Shown here one piece after another: positions 24,429 through 32,747 of a DNA stretch of 32,747 nt; the first letter of the stretch is position 1, and each line of letters begins with the position of its first letter. Below the pieces are notes generated by a model that saw nothing but the letters and a program-made list of their open reading frames with translations, was not told where the DNA came from and made no database searches. The position numbers and the translations under genes are program-made. Source of the DNA: Candidatus Zhuqueibacterota bacterium. GTDB lineage: Bacteria; Zhuqueibacterota; Zhuqueibacteria; Thermofontimicrobiales; Thiofontviventaceae. Location of the stretch: positions 1-32,747 of the forward strand of contig JAFGDW010000015.1 of the NCBI GenBank assembly GCA_016931935.1. Direction: 5' to 3'.

Positions 24429-25568
24429 CTATTTCAAATACAAAATTCGTCTCATCGACTGGCGATCTTGATCAATTATCCGCACCAAATATATTCCCGA
24501 TACCACAGACGCTGCTGGCGACCAGCGGTTTCCATGAACACGATCTATCATTCGACCACGGATATCATAAATGGTCACCGATGCACCTGCTGGTGCAAGT
24601 ATCGTTACCGAACCATTAAATGGATTGGGAAACACGTGCACATATTCCGGCCAGCTCACCGACGCTGCGTTGCGAACCGATGTGTCGTTATACAGGACAA
24701 ACGCATACCAGCGCCGCAGGACAGATATATTTCTTAAAAATACCACCGCTGGAACGGCGGACTCAACCTTTTGCCAGCCCATAGCCGGATTGTACGCCAT
24801 CATGATTAATTGGGAAAGCTCTCCTAAATTTCCGGTTGATCCCGGAGCAAATTGTAATTGCACCGTGTCAGCCAGGGCCAGCGAATCCCCCTGCATAACA
24901 GACATACCGAATGGATCCATAACTGTCACGTAAAATAGTCCATAGAGAATTCGAAAACGAGGCAATCCACCGGCCTCGAGAAAGGGAATAGATGGTGGAT
25001 TGGGAAACGTATTATATGCCGAATGTAATTCCACGTACAGCGAATCGCTTCCCGGCAGCGCTGATGTGGGAAAAATGATTCGGCTATCAGTATCATTGCC
25101 TTGATAGATGATCGTATCCGGTTCACTATCCGTTGGACTGATCCATTTCCCGGAATGGTCACCGTAGCCACCGGAGCGTGATTCATATGTCCATGAGGAG
25201 AATCCGCCGGTCATATTGTAAATCCGTTCGAATCCGTTTCCTTCGAGCAAGCTCGATGCCGATGCACTGCGGCCACCGGAGCGGCAGTAAACAATAATAT
25301 CCACATCTCGCGGCAATCGTTCATGTTCTGCCGCAAGCACCTGGCTATTCAACGGCATATTGACCGGTGTGACCGGCAGTTGTCCCGGTGGTTCAGCAAT
25401 ATGCCCCGATGTATATTCGGAAATTTCACGTACATCCAGCAACACAAGCGTATCACCGGCAACGAGTCGTTCATGCACGTGTGCCGGTGTCAGATTTGTA
25501 TATGCGAGTGCTGTGGACGCCACGAATAAAATACCTGATAGTGACAAAATAATTTTCAGTGATTTCAT
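24429..25568 (-). CDS. Secreted rhodanese-domain protein with T9SS sorting domain
   Basis: The 379-residue protein has a signal peptide (MKSLKIILSLSGILFVASTALA), a single rhodanese domain (about 27-130) with LLDVREISEYTSGHI and the active-site loop CRSGGRSAS (Cys95 would carry persulfide), a beta-rich middle region with no family I know (about 140-300), and a C-terminal sorting domain beginning FPNPFNGSVTI. GGAG precedes the ATG. Rhodaneses transfer sulfane sulfur or bind it; a secreted, T9SS-addressed version is uncommon. It stands upstream of the two ASST-like genes on the same strand, separated by 205 bp with a hairpin, so joint function but not one transcript is suggested. Confidence 0.87.
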   Translation of the reverse strand: MKSLKIILSLSGILFVASTALAYTNLTPAHVHERLVAGDTLVLLDVREISEYTSGHIAEPPGQLPVTPVNMPLNSQVLAAEHERLPRDVDIIVYCRSGGRSASASSLLEGNGFERIYNMTGGFSSWTYESRSGGYGDHSGKWISPTDSEPDTIIYQGNDTDSRIIFPTSALPGSDSLYVELHSAYNTFPNPPSIPFLEAGGLPRFRILYGLFYVTVMDPFGMSVMQGDSLALADTVQLQFAPGSTGNLGELSQLIMMAYNPAMGWQKVESAVPAVVFLRNISVLRRWYAFVLYNDTSVRNAASVSWPEYVHVFPNPFNGSVTILAPAGASVTIYDIRGRMIDRVHGNRWSPAASVVSGIYLVRIIDQDRQSMRRILYLK

Positions 25569-25632
25569 AATGCGCTCCGGGCAAAATAATTTGGTCCGGT
25601 TACGATATTAATGGATTAAGAATTAGCTTTGT

Positions 25633-25663
25633 GTGATAGTATCACTCCAGGCGATGCTATCAC
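25633..25663. repeat. Hairpin repeat, three-arm type
   Basis: GTGATAGTATC (25633-25643) pairs with GATGCTATCAC (25653-25663) around a 9-nt loop, and GTGATA-G-TATCAC (25633-25645) is itself a palindrome. It lies between the rhodanese and the CDF gene, in the same layout as the elements at 10987 and 15145. Confidence 0.5.
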
Positions 25664-25713
25664 TATTTGGAAACAGAAATATTCACCTATCAAAAGTAAC
25701 TGTGGCAAACATC

Positions 25714-26601
25714 TTATTCAAACGGTTCGATATGGACTACCACATCCAGCACATCCGGGCCATGGGCCATAAGTTCATCTTTTACCTGTTCTGAAATCGT
25801 GTGGCCATCACGAACAGACATGTTGGGATCGACCAATACATGTAGATCTATCGCAATGCTTGAACCAAACTTGCGCGTGCGAATGGCATGTGCATCTTTA
25901 ACGCCTTCAATACGAAAAACGAGTTCCATAATTAACTGCTGATCCTTTTCCGAGGCACCCTGATCGGTCAATTCCGCCAGTGATGGCCGAATAATATCCC
26001 ACGATACTTTCAGAATGAAAACTGAAATAATCAACGCGCCGATATGATCCACAAACGCCCAGTCCGGATTAATGGATGCCACTGCAACAGCCACCAGCGC
26101 AGGGAGCGAACTTAACGCATCTGACCGGTGGTGCCAGGCATTGGCGACGACCGCCGATGATTGCACGCGTTTTCCCACGATTACTGTCCAACGAAATAGC
26201 AGTTCTTTAAAAATAATGGACAATACGGGACCGGTAATCGCAATCCAGGTGGTCTGTTGATAATGTACCTCACGGATCGTCGTTAATGAATTATAACCCA
26301 GCCCAACTGCCACGCTTGCCAGCAGAAGACCGATTGTGGTCGTGATAAGCGCTTCAATCCGGCGATGCCCGTACGGATGATTTTGATCGGGCGGCGCCGA
26401 CCAGAATTTTACTCCGAAAATGACGGCAAAATCGGTAGTTAAATCTGACAAACTATGAACGGCATCAGCCACAACAGCCTGGCTTCTGCCCAGAATTCCT
26501 ACCCAGAATTTGATTGCTGTGAGCGCGAGATTAACATAGACGCCAATCCAGGTAATTTTTTTGATTTGCTGGATGACCAGTTCATTTTGTTGGTTTTGCA
26601 T
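25714..26601 (-). CDS. Cation diffusion facilitator family metal transporter
   Basis: Conventional CDF efflux transporter, 295 aa. It has about six transmembrane helices and then a cytoplasmic metal-binding domain. TM2 carries His49-x3-Asp53 (DAVHSLSD) and TM5 His157-x3-Asp161 (AWHHRSDALSS), a set typical of zinc/iron CDFs. The C-terminal domain has HAIRTRKFGSSIAIDLHVLVDP with the usual His/Asp ligands. Unlike the protein encoded at 3.5-4.8 kb it has no NifX-like domain and keeps the normal TM5 histidine. The ribosome binding site is weak. It is divergent from the lipoprotein/TonB receptor genes at 27 kb, which may be functionally related (metal uptake versus efflux); that is inference. Confidence 0.92.
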   Translation of the reverse strand: MQNQQNELVIQQIKKITWIGVYVNLALTAIKFWVGILGRSQAVVADAVHSLSDLTTDFAVIFGVKFWSAPPDQNHPYGHRRIEALITTTIGLLLASVAVGLGYNSLTTIREVHYQQTTWIAITGPVLSIIFKELLFRWTVIVGKRVQSSAVVANAWHHRSDALSSLPALVAVAVASINPDWAFVDHIGALIISVFILKVSWDIIRPSLAELTDQGASEKDQQLIMELVFRIEGVKDAHAIRTRKFGSSIAIDLHVLVDPNMSVRDGHTISEQVKDELMAHGPDVLDVVVHIEPFE

Positions 26602-27021
26602 ACGTTGAGAAGCTACCTCTCGAAAATTTTAAATCTTCACATGGCCGCGTGAAAACAACGCCGTGTACTGTTATTGCTGACATTTGACACACGACATAAA
26701 TCAAAACCTTTCATTAAATATAGAAATTGCAACAAGAATGTCAAGAAGTTATTTTCGATAAATATCATATACTCAAAACAAAGTGCTTTGGGATTTGAGG
26801 GTAGTTTACCATTGCGAAATTATTAGAAACATCATAAGGGTGGTTGAAATCGCAAGTCTTCGTTGATTAAAATTTCAACACTTGTTAATTATTCAAGTGG
26901 TTCATTTCAGGCCATCTAAAAAATATCGCTTGACATTTTAACATTTTTATACTATTATTAAAAGTCTTTAACATACTTCAATCAGGACCATGAGCATTAT
27001 TTTCATGGAAGTAACCAACGT
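26602..27021. other. Divergent intergenic region
   Basis: The 420 bp between the CDF gene and the lipoprotein gene hold the strong promoter at 26930-26958. I searched for a cobalamin riboswitch box because a TonB receptor follows and saw none. No gene is recognisable. Confidence 0.5.
26930..26958 (+). promoter_or_regulatory. Sigma70-type promoter of the lipoprotein/TonB receptor operon
   Basis: TTGACA (26930-26935), a 17-bp AT-rich spacer and TATTAT (26953-26958) lie about 60 bp before the lipoprotein start at 27022. The -35 is a perfect consensus and the spacing is ideal. Confidence 0.7.
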
Positions 27022-27837
27022 ATGCAGACATCAACGTGTAAACTGACATTTTGTTTAATTGCCTTCGCTGTTCTTGTCATCCTTAACTGCGATACAAATC
27101 CCGGCCTGGAGCCGATACGCAGCGGGATTCAGGGAACTATTACCTATTCGGGCGAGTGGCCGGCGACCCCGGCTGAAGTACGAATAGTTTCAGCAAAAAA
27201 ATTTCCACCCACCGATTTGAATGACCTGATCATCGGAGAATCCATTCCTGTTAACAGCACATCCTATCCATATACATTTTATGTCAAACCGGGGACATAT
27301 CCGTTACTTGGCGTTGCCTGGCGTGCTCAGGATGCCAGTTGGGACATCATCAGTATTTGCGGACTCTATTTCAGCGGCTCCGATTCGCTGTCTCCCGGAG
27401 AACTGATCGTCAACAATAATCGAGACGTCGTCCCGGACATCAATATTCATGTAAATCGTTCGCGAGCACACAAAGTGACCGATACGAAAATCACCGGCCA
27501 CCTTTCATTTAATGGCGCGTGGCCCGATTCAGTTTCTGAAGCCCGCGTTATTGCCACGACGCGATTCAGTGTATTCCCCAGCATTGTACTCCCCACCTTG
27601 CTGGATATTGCTTTTAGTAACAGTATCCCGCGCGATGCCACTGAAGGTGAATACACCATCGGCGCCTACCCGGGCACGTTTGCGGCAATCGGCGTATTAT
27701 TTATCAAACCCGGTCAAACATTAGGATTGGGAGATATTGCGTATTCAATCAGCGTTGGAGGCCTGAACGCCACTCCGCTTGTTGTTAACGAAAACGAAAC
27801 GGCCGTTGGGCCATCTTTTGAGATAGAATTCAAATGA
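27022..27837 (+). CDS. Lipoprotein-like protein with two tandem repeats
   Basis: The 271-residue protein begins with a signal sequence ending ILNC (Cys23), an imperfect lipobox (Asn at -1). It then has two copies of a beta-rich repeat, about 33-150 and 158-271: each has I(Q/T)G-x-(I/L)-x(3)-G-x-WP, then EVRIVSAKKFP or EARVIATTRF, and later a YT(F/I) strand followed by PGT(Y/F). I do not know the family; it is likely surface-exposed, anchored in the outer membrane and a partner of the receptor encoded immediately after. Its stop overlaps the receptor start by 4 bp (ATGA), so translation is coupled. A strong sigma70-type promoter precedes it. Confidence 0.75.
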   Translation: MQTSTCKLTFCLIAFAVLVILNCDTNPGLEPIRSGIQGTITYSGEWPATPAEVRIVSAKKFPPTDLNDLIIGESIPVNSTSYPYTFYVKPGTYPLLGVAWRAQDASWDIISICGLYFSGSDSLSPGELIVNNNRDVVPDINIHVNRSRAHKVTDTKITGHLSFNGAWPDSVSEARVIATTRFSVFPSIVLPTLLDIAFSNSIPRDATEGEYTIGAYPGTFAAIGVLFIKPGQTLGLGDIAYSISVGGLNATPLVVNENETAVGPSFEIEFK

Positions 27838-29987
27838 GACGACAATACTCTTTTTTCATTGTTATGGGCCTGCTGCTGGTTGTTCATATTGCACACGCCC
27901 AATATCACGGTACAATTGAAGGAACCGTAACCGATGTCGGTACAGGTGAACCGCTGCCAGGCGCCAATGTTGTAATCACCGGCACGATGCTCGGCGCTTC
28001 CAGCGACCTGGACGGACATTTTCGCATCGTCCACGTAGCACCCGGTTCGTACACACTTAAAACAACCATGATGGGCTACAAAGCGCTCAGTCAAAAAATT
28101 ACGATTGAAGCCCGCGCCACAAAAACAGTCGATTTTGCATTAACCCAAACAGTTATCGAAACCCCCGCACTGGTCGTCACTGCCGGTAAAAAAGCTCAAA
28201 GCTTTCAGGATGTTCCTAACAGCGTCAGCATTATTTCATCAGTGCAAATGAAGCAGAAAAATTTCGCCTATGTTTCCGATGTGCTTGAATACACGCCCGG
28301 AGTTACGATGGTGCGCGGGGACGTGAACATTCGCGGGTCATCGGGATTTGCACTGGGCGCCGGTAGCCGTGTGTTGCTGCTGATCGATGGAATTCCTCTC
28401 ATGCCCGGTGACAGCGGCAACATCAAATGGGATATCATTCCAACTTCGCAAGTGGATCGCGTGGAAATTGTTAAAGGCGCGGGGTCAGCAATGTACGGAT
28501 CGCACGCGTTGGGTGGGGTCGTCAATATTATCAGCAAGGAACCAACGGTACGCCCATACACTGAATTACGCTACACAGTTGGAGCATACGATAAGCCGCG
28601 ATTTCCAGAATGGCGCTGGACGGATCGGATTTTGAATTTTGACAATCTGGATATCACCCATTCCCAAAAGTCCGGAAAAATCGGTGTGTTACTTTCGGCA
28701 GGGCATCGGGAAACCACCGGCTTTCAACAAAATGGCTATTACAACCGTTATAACGTGTTAGGTCGCATCAACTGGTATTTCACGCCTGAAAAACAGCTTA
28801 TCATTCAGAGCAATTATACAACCGGAAAAGCCGGCGAAACATTTATGTGGCGCAATGCACACGCTGCGTTGGAAATGCCACTTCCAAACCTTGGTGATTA
28901 CACTTCTGCCAACAAATTTAGCTTCAACACCGTCTTCCGTCATTTAATCGGTCCCCAATTTACGTATAAAGTCCGCACATCGTATTTTTACAACGACTGG
29001 CAACAGCATTATCACGACAGCGATGACTATTCAAAAGCCCATAAAATTGGGATGGAAATTCAAGGCGATTATTTATTGAATGGCAAACAATCGCTGACGT
29101 TCGGCGTGGAAGCCATTTACGATATTACGCGCTCGATCATGTTTGGTAATCACGAAGCATCGACTGCGGCCGCATTTGTGCAGGATGAAGTGCATGTGCT
29201 CCCCTGGATTACCGCTACGGTCGGATTTCGCTTCGACCGTCACGATATTGATACCGGCCAGAGCGACGAACAATTCAATCCAAAATTCGGCCTTACCATC
29301 AAACCTTCTCAGCTATCCACCATTCGGATGGCCATCGGTCGCGGTTTCCGTTCTCCTACCATGGCTGAGATGTTTTCCCAAACTACAACATCGGGATTTA
29401 AAGTCATCCCCAATCCCAACCTGAAAGCCGAGAAAGCCTGGTCGTATGAAATTGGTCTCAACCAAATTCTGACCGGGAATATGATGCTGGACATCGCTTT
29501 ATTCCACAATGATTACTGGAATTTCATTGAGCCGGAACCTGATATTCAGAATATTGTGCAGTTTTTGAATGTCAACCGTGCACGAATACGTGGTGTGGAA
29601 ATTACACTGCAATCCGGCTGGTGGAAACGGCATCTTACAAGCAGCCTTGGCTACACGTACTTAGATCCGATAGACATGGAAACCGGATTGACGCTTGCCT
29701 ATCGCTCATGTCACACATTCAATGGAAATATAAGCCTTCATTTTGGCCAGTGGGAAACCGGGCTTGATGCCCGTTATGCCAGCCGCATGGATGAAGTAAA
29801 GGTCTATCCCGATGATGATCGTGTCGATCAACAAGTTCTGGACGGCCGATTATCCTGGAACTGGTCACATGGTTCCATCACATTAAATGTAAACAATATT
29901 TTCAATTATAATTATGTTCAGGTTGAACGTAACCTGGCGCCCATCCGACATTATATGCTCACTGTAGGAACTCATTTGTCAAATTAA
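27834..29987 (+). CDS. TonB-dependent outer-membrane receptor
   Basis: The 717-residue protein has a signal peptide (MRRQYSFFIVMGLLLVVHIAHAQ), a carboxypeptidase-regulatory-like domain (about 26-105: GTVTDVGTGEPLPGANV), a plug domain (about 118-235: SVSIISSVQMKQKNFAYVSD, LLLIDGIPL, VEIVKGAGSAMYGSHALGGV) and a C-terminal 22-strand barrel region rich in alternating aromatic residues. The plug carries the usual RVLLLIDGIP and GSHALGGVVNIIS blocks of BtuB/CirA-like receptors. Substrate is not predictable; metal-chelate or cobalamin uptake would fit the neighbouring CDF and the cobalamin adenosyltransferase at 32 kb, but this is inference. TonB/ExbBD are not in the window. Confidence 0.93.
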   Translation: MRRQYSFFIVMGLLLVVHIAHAQYHGTIEGTVTDVGTGEPLPGANVVITGTMLGASSDLDGHFRIVHVAPGSYTLKTTMMGYKALSQKITIEARATKTVDFALTQTVIETPALVVTAGKKAQSFQDVPNSVSIISSVQMKQKNFAYVSDVLEYTPGVTMVRGDVNIRGSSGFALGAGSRVLLLIDGIPLMPGDSGNIKWDIIPTSQVDRVEIVKGAGSAMYGSHALGGVVNIISKEPTVRPYTELRYTVGAYDKPRFPEWRWTDRILNFDNLDITHSQKSGKIGVLLSAGHRETTGFQQNGYYNRYNVLGRINWYFTPEKQLIIQSNYTTGKAGETFMWRNAHAALEMPLPNLGDYTSANKFSFNTVFRHLIGPQFTYKVRTSYFYNDWQQHYHDSDDYSKAHKIGMEIQGDYLLNGKQSLTFGVEAIYDITRSIMFGNHEASTAAAFVQDEVHVLPWITATVGFRFDRHDIDTGQSDEQFNPKFGLTIKPSQLSTIRMAIGRGFRSPTMAEMFSQTTTSGFKVIPNPNLKAEKAWSYEIGLNQILTGNMMLDIALFHNDYWNFIEPEPDIQNIVQFLNVNRARIRGVEITLQSGWWKRHLTSSLGYTYLDPIDMETGLTLAYRSCHTFNGNISLHFGQWETGLDARYASRMDEVKVYPDDDRVDQQVLDGRLSWNWSHGSITLNVNNIFNYNYVQVERNLAPIRHYMLTVGTHLSN

Positions 29988-30143
29988 TCATACGTGAATC
30001 CATAGACATTTTAGTAAATAGGAAAAATATAATTCTCTATAATCACAAAGAGGGGGTGATACTAAACTGAGAATGAATTCCATTTGCCCAACAAGTCAAA
30101 CTGCTAGATTGAGAGTCGTAAATTAATGAAAGGGAGGTTAGAA

Positions 30144-31601
30144 ATGAAACGAGTTGTATCAATCAGCGCTATTGTATTAAGTTTATTTATTGCTTCTGCA
30201 GTATTTGCCTCGGGTGTTGCTTTAACAGGCATCGGCGCCAGGGCAACAGCGCTTGGTGGCGCTTATCGTGGCGTTGCCAGTGACTGGAGCGCAATGTACT
30301 GGAATCCCGCTGGCTTAACCCAAATTGAGGGTCTGTCCGCTGGTGCAAGCTTCGAATTAATCAAACCGGTTGGAAAATATTTGACAGTCGCAGGAGTGCC
30401 GGTTTACAAAAGCGAAGAAATTGAAAACGAATCCAAAACATTCCCGGTTCCTGCTGCCGGCATCGTCTATGGCATGGGAAAATTGGCGGTTGGTTTGGCT
30501 GTGTACGCACCTTTTGGCCTTGGCGCTGAATGGGATGCGCTAAACACCGAAGCGTACAATTCCAGTTATCCGGCAATTGATTTCGAAGATGACTTGCAAG
30601 TAATTAATATTCAACCGACGATTGCCTACAAATTATCTGAGAAATTATCAGTTGGTCTTGGTGTAAGTATAACTTGGGCAGATATCATCATCCGTAAGCC
30701 AACAACAACACCGAACCCATTGCTCAATGATCCAGCATATGCCGGTTTAAAACAATTACTCCTTACTCCAATGGGATTAGCAAGTGATACATATGCTCAT
30801 ATCCTCACTGAACAACAACTCAAAGGTGATGGAATTAGCTATGGCGCAAGTTTTGGGTTGACCTACAAAGTTAATGAAAAACTGACAGTTGGCCTATCTG
30901 GTAATTATTATGCTGATGTTTCTCTTGATGGAAAATTGAATGCAACTACCTATTATGCGGCTGCCCCTGCAGCGGTAGTTCAACAGCTAAGTCAATCACT
31001 CGATCAACTAATCGCAGTGAACCAGTTAACACCAGCACAAAAAATGCAGATTCTTGGTGTGTACAGTGGTGTCAAACAGGTTAAATATGCTGATGCCAAA
31101 GGCGATGCAGCTCTGCCATTGCCGATGACACTTGGCGCAGGTGTTGCTTTTAAGCCGTGTGACAAAACACTATTGGCAGCAGATGTATCCTGGACGCAAT
31201 GGTCATCCTGGGATGTCATCAACATCGACATTGAAGATGGTTCCAAATCCGAATTGGTTGAGAATTGGAAAGATGGTGTTCGGATCAGCGCCGGCGTTGA
31301 GCGCAAAATCACAGATCCACTCACGCTGCGTCTTGGCTACTACACCGAACCGACCGCTATTCCGGATGAAACAATTACCATAACCATTCCCGATCCAAGC
31401 CGTCGTCATGCTATTAATGTTGGTGTGAACTACGCACTGGGTATTGCCAATCTGTACTTAAGTTATGAACGTATTTTGATTGGCGATCGCGATGTCAGCA
31501 CCTGGGTATACAATACTGCTGCTCAGGGCTATGATAACATGGCTGGAACGTACAAAATGTCCGTCAACAACCTCATGATGGGACTGGGACTTGCATTCTA
31601 A
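30144..31601 (+). CDS. FadL/OmpP1-type outer-membrane transport protein
   Basis: The 485-residue protein (ATG at 30144 after GGGAGGTT; an ATG at 30126 is ignored because of this site) has a signal peptide (MKRVVSISAIVLSLFIASAVFA) and opens SGVALTGIGARATALGGAYRGVASDWSAMYWNPAGL, the N-terminal plug pattern of the OMPP1/FadL/TodX family. The rest has repeated amphipathic beta strands with GxxYxxxxxLxxGLG-type spacing and a C-terminal LMMGLGLAF strand. These proteins carry long-chain fatty acids, aromatics or other hydrophobic compounds across the outer membrane; the substrate is unknown. It lies 156 bp after the TonB receptor, with its own ribosome binding site, and is followed by a terminator. 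Confidence 0.9.
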   Translation: MKRVVSISAIVLSLFIASAVFASGVALTGIGARATALGGAYRGVASDWSAMYWNPAGLTQIEGLSAGASFELIKPVGKYLTVAGVPVYKSEEIENESKTFPVPAAGIVYGMGKLAVGLAVYAPFGLGAEWDALNTEAYNSSYPAIDFEDDLQVINIQPTIAYKLSEKLSVGLGVSITWADIIIRKPTTTPNPLLNDPAYAGLKQLLLTPMGLASDTYAHILTEQQLKGDGISYGASFGLTYKVNEKLTVGLSGNYYADVSLDGKLNATTYYAAAPAAVVQQLSQSLDQLIAVNQLTPAQKMQILGVYSGVKQVKYADAKGDAALPLPMTLGAGVAFKPCDKTLLAADVSWTQWSSWDVINIDIEDGSKSELVENWKDGVRISAGVERKITDPLTLRLGYYTEPTAIPDETITITIPDPSRRHAINVGVNYALGIANLYLSYERILIGDRDVSTWVYNTAAQGYDNMAGTYKMSVNNLMMGLGLAF

Positions 31602-31647
31602 ATGATAAGCATGTCTTAAAAATATCTATCCCACCTTTTTCAAACAC

Positions 31648-31681
31648 AATCCCCACTGAATTTTCCAGCGGGGATTTTTTC
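31648..31681 (+). terminator. Intrinsic terminator of the FadL-like gene
   Basis: Stem AATCCCCACTG (31648-31658) pairs with CAGCGGGGATT (31666-31676) with one internal mismatch, a 7-nt loop and a run of T residues (31675-31680), about 47 bp after the stop codon. Confidence 0.88.
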
Positions 31682-31777
31682 TTTGGTAAACAAAACGTGG
31701 GGCTGTATCAAAAGTCAAAATTCGTATAATTTCTTCATGCTGAGCGAGGTCTAAGCCTGTTGTTTTATCGTAAGTTA

Positions 31778-31803
31778 TCATCCTTCGACTACGCTCAGGA
31801 TGA
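31778..31803. repeat. Dispersed repeat, TCATCCTTCGACTACGCTCAGG type
   Basis: TCATCCT (31778-31784) and AGGATGA (31797-31803) form a 7-bp stem around a 12-nt loop with CTTCGACTACGCTC. The core matches the unit at 21542-21597. This motif recurs in many genomes and is an intergenic repeat here; no coding role. Confidence 0.6.
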
Positions 31804-31895
31804 AGCCTGACAAAACTGTTGATACATCCCCACTTCAACATCCGATCAGCGATTCTATTACTCATCCTAAGGAATCGCCATAATTAATGATATGT

Positions 31896-32453
31896 TCATT
31901 CCCCAATCTTCGGTTCCGGCCCGGGTTTTACCCGCTGACCTTCAACGCGCATCATCGTGAATAACAAATCCGCCAGTCGATTAAAAAACCGGATAATAAA
32001 TAAATTCACGTCATCCTGGCGGGAAAGCGCCCATAAACGACGTTCAGCCCGACGACAGATAGTACGCGCTAGGTTTAAAAACGCTGCCGACTGTGTTTCC
32101 ACCGGACTGATGAAATGCATCAATTTGGGTAATTGTTCATCGAATGTATCGATTAATCGCTCCAAATTGGCAACATCGTGGTCACCGATTGTACGCTCCA
32201 GAATAGCCTGACCCTCGCTATCAGAAGCTATTTCGGCATTTATATCATGGCAATCTACTTGTAACTGTGTCAGTACCTGTTTAATTTGACTATCCACATC
32301 CAAAGCTTTTATGACCGAAATCATCGCACACAATTCATCGATCGTACCATAGGCTTCCACCCTCAGTGAATCCTTTTCAATCCTTGAACCGCCGAACAGT
32401 CCCGTGGTGCCTACATCACCGGTACGCGTATAAACATCGGCTTTTTTTGGCAT
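31896..32453 (-). CDS. PduO-type corrinoid adenosyltransferase (ATP:cob(I)alamin)
   Basis: This enzyme transfers adenosyl from ATP to cob(I)alamin to form coenzyme B12. The 185-residue protein has all the PduO-family landmarks: YTRTGDVGTTGLFGGSRIEKDSLRVEAYGTIDEL at residues 8-41 (ATP site) and AAFLNLARTICRRAERR later on (cobalamin pocket). The length fits the family. AAAGGA precedes the ATG. It is alone on the minus strand, 290 bp after the FadL terminator, with a repeat between. Its B12-dependent partner is not in the window. Confidence 0.95.
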   Translation of the reverse strand: MPKKADVYTRTGDVGTTGLFGGSRIEKDSLRVEAYGTIDELCAMISVIKALDVDSQIKQVLTQLQVDCHDINAEIASDSEGQAILERTIGDHDVANLERLIDTFDEQLPKLMHFISPVETQSAAFLNLARTICRRAERRLWALSRQDDVNLFIIRFFNRLADLLFTMMRVEGQRVKPGPEPKIGE

Positions 32454-32581
32454 TCAAGATTTCCTTTCTTTTTATTATTTGATTAGACTATTTCATGCAA
32501 ATGCAGTTCCGCGGAAATTGTCATTTCATTCTATCGAACTAATTCTCAATCAATTTTGATATTAGCTGCATCACTATTTGC

Positions 32582-32610
32582 TTGACTTTCTACTTATTAT
32601 TTTGTATAAT
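32582..32610 (+). promoter_or_regulatory. Sigma70-type promoter candidate reading out of the window
   Basis: TTGACT (32582-32587), a 17-bp spacer and TATAAT (32605-32610) on the plus strand, in AT-rich DNA beyond the adenosyltransferase start. Any gene it serves lies right of the window. The rest of 32454-32747 shows no gene. Confidence 0.5.
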
Positions 32611-32747
32611 CACCGGAATTTAAAGATTGTTACCAAATATTACTATTGATATAAAAAATTAAATGATTATGAACATAACGCAGCTAGAATAAAAAATATA
32701 TTGCTTTTTTAGTTTAAATAGTGTACATTATGACACATTAATATTAA

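Noticed and set aside
26602..27021. Cobalamin riboswitch upstream of the TonB receptor
   Set aside because: No B12-box-like conserved segment seen; only a strong promoter is recognisable.
1..32747. CRISPR array, tRNA or rRNA
   Set aside because: No regularly spaced direct repeats and no cloverleaf or rRNA-like segment found by reading both strands.

Overview
The window (about 42% G+C by eye) looks like chromosome of a diderm bacterium from the FCB superphylum, probably a Calditrichota/KSB1/Ignavibacteria-type lineage. The main evidence is three secreted proteins ending in type IX secretion (Por) type A sorting domains of the Y/FPNPFNP kind, together with a TonB-dependent receptor carrying an N-terminal carboxypeptidase-regulatory-like domain and a FadL-type outer-membrane protein. 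The phylum is inferred; there is no rRNA or other marker gene here. I see no tRNA, rRNA, CRISPR array, IS element or phage gene.

Region A (0.8-10.3 kb, all minus strand) is a long run of closely packed genes. In transcription order they are: methyltransferase, COG0731-like radical SAM protein, peptide deformylase, PLP aminotransferase, DUF89/ARMT1-like protein, Lgt-like transferase, a Gly/Arg-rich zinc-ribbon ferredoxin, a CDF metal transporter fused to a NifX-like domain, a stand-alone NifX-like protein, a 46-residue membrane protein, a PAS-sigma54 activator and a MIP18 (DUF59) Fe-S assembly-type protein. Region B (10.5-13.0 kb, minus) is a second NifX-like locus: NifX-like protein, 10-TM putative heavy-metal exporter, secreted small protein, DUF5320 protein. 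A sigma54-type promoter match with correct GG-N10-G spacing lies just upstream of it. Together A and B look like a sigma54-controlled metal or Fe-S/metal-cluster handling island. No nitrogenase gene is present.

Region C (13.0-18.3 kb) is loosely packed: a secreted serine hydrolase with a textbook terminator, a short DUF4398-like protein, gene debris and hairpin repeats, then a translationally coupled pair of an AAA/OLD-type ATPase and a DUF4276 TOPRIM-like protein that resembles two-gene anti-phage modules.

Region D (18.5-25.6 kb, minus) holds two large aryl-sulfate-sulfotransferase-like proteins and a secreted rhodanese, all with T9SS-type sorting tails: apparently an extracellular sulfur-group-transfer set. 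Region E (25.7-32.5 kb) holds a conventional CDF efflux transporter, then on the plus strand a repeat-containing lipoprotein overlapping a TonB-dependent receptor, a FadL-like porin with terminator, and on the minus strand a PduO-type cobalamin adenosyltransferase. Short dispersed hairpin repeats are scattered between genes from 10.4 kb onward.
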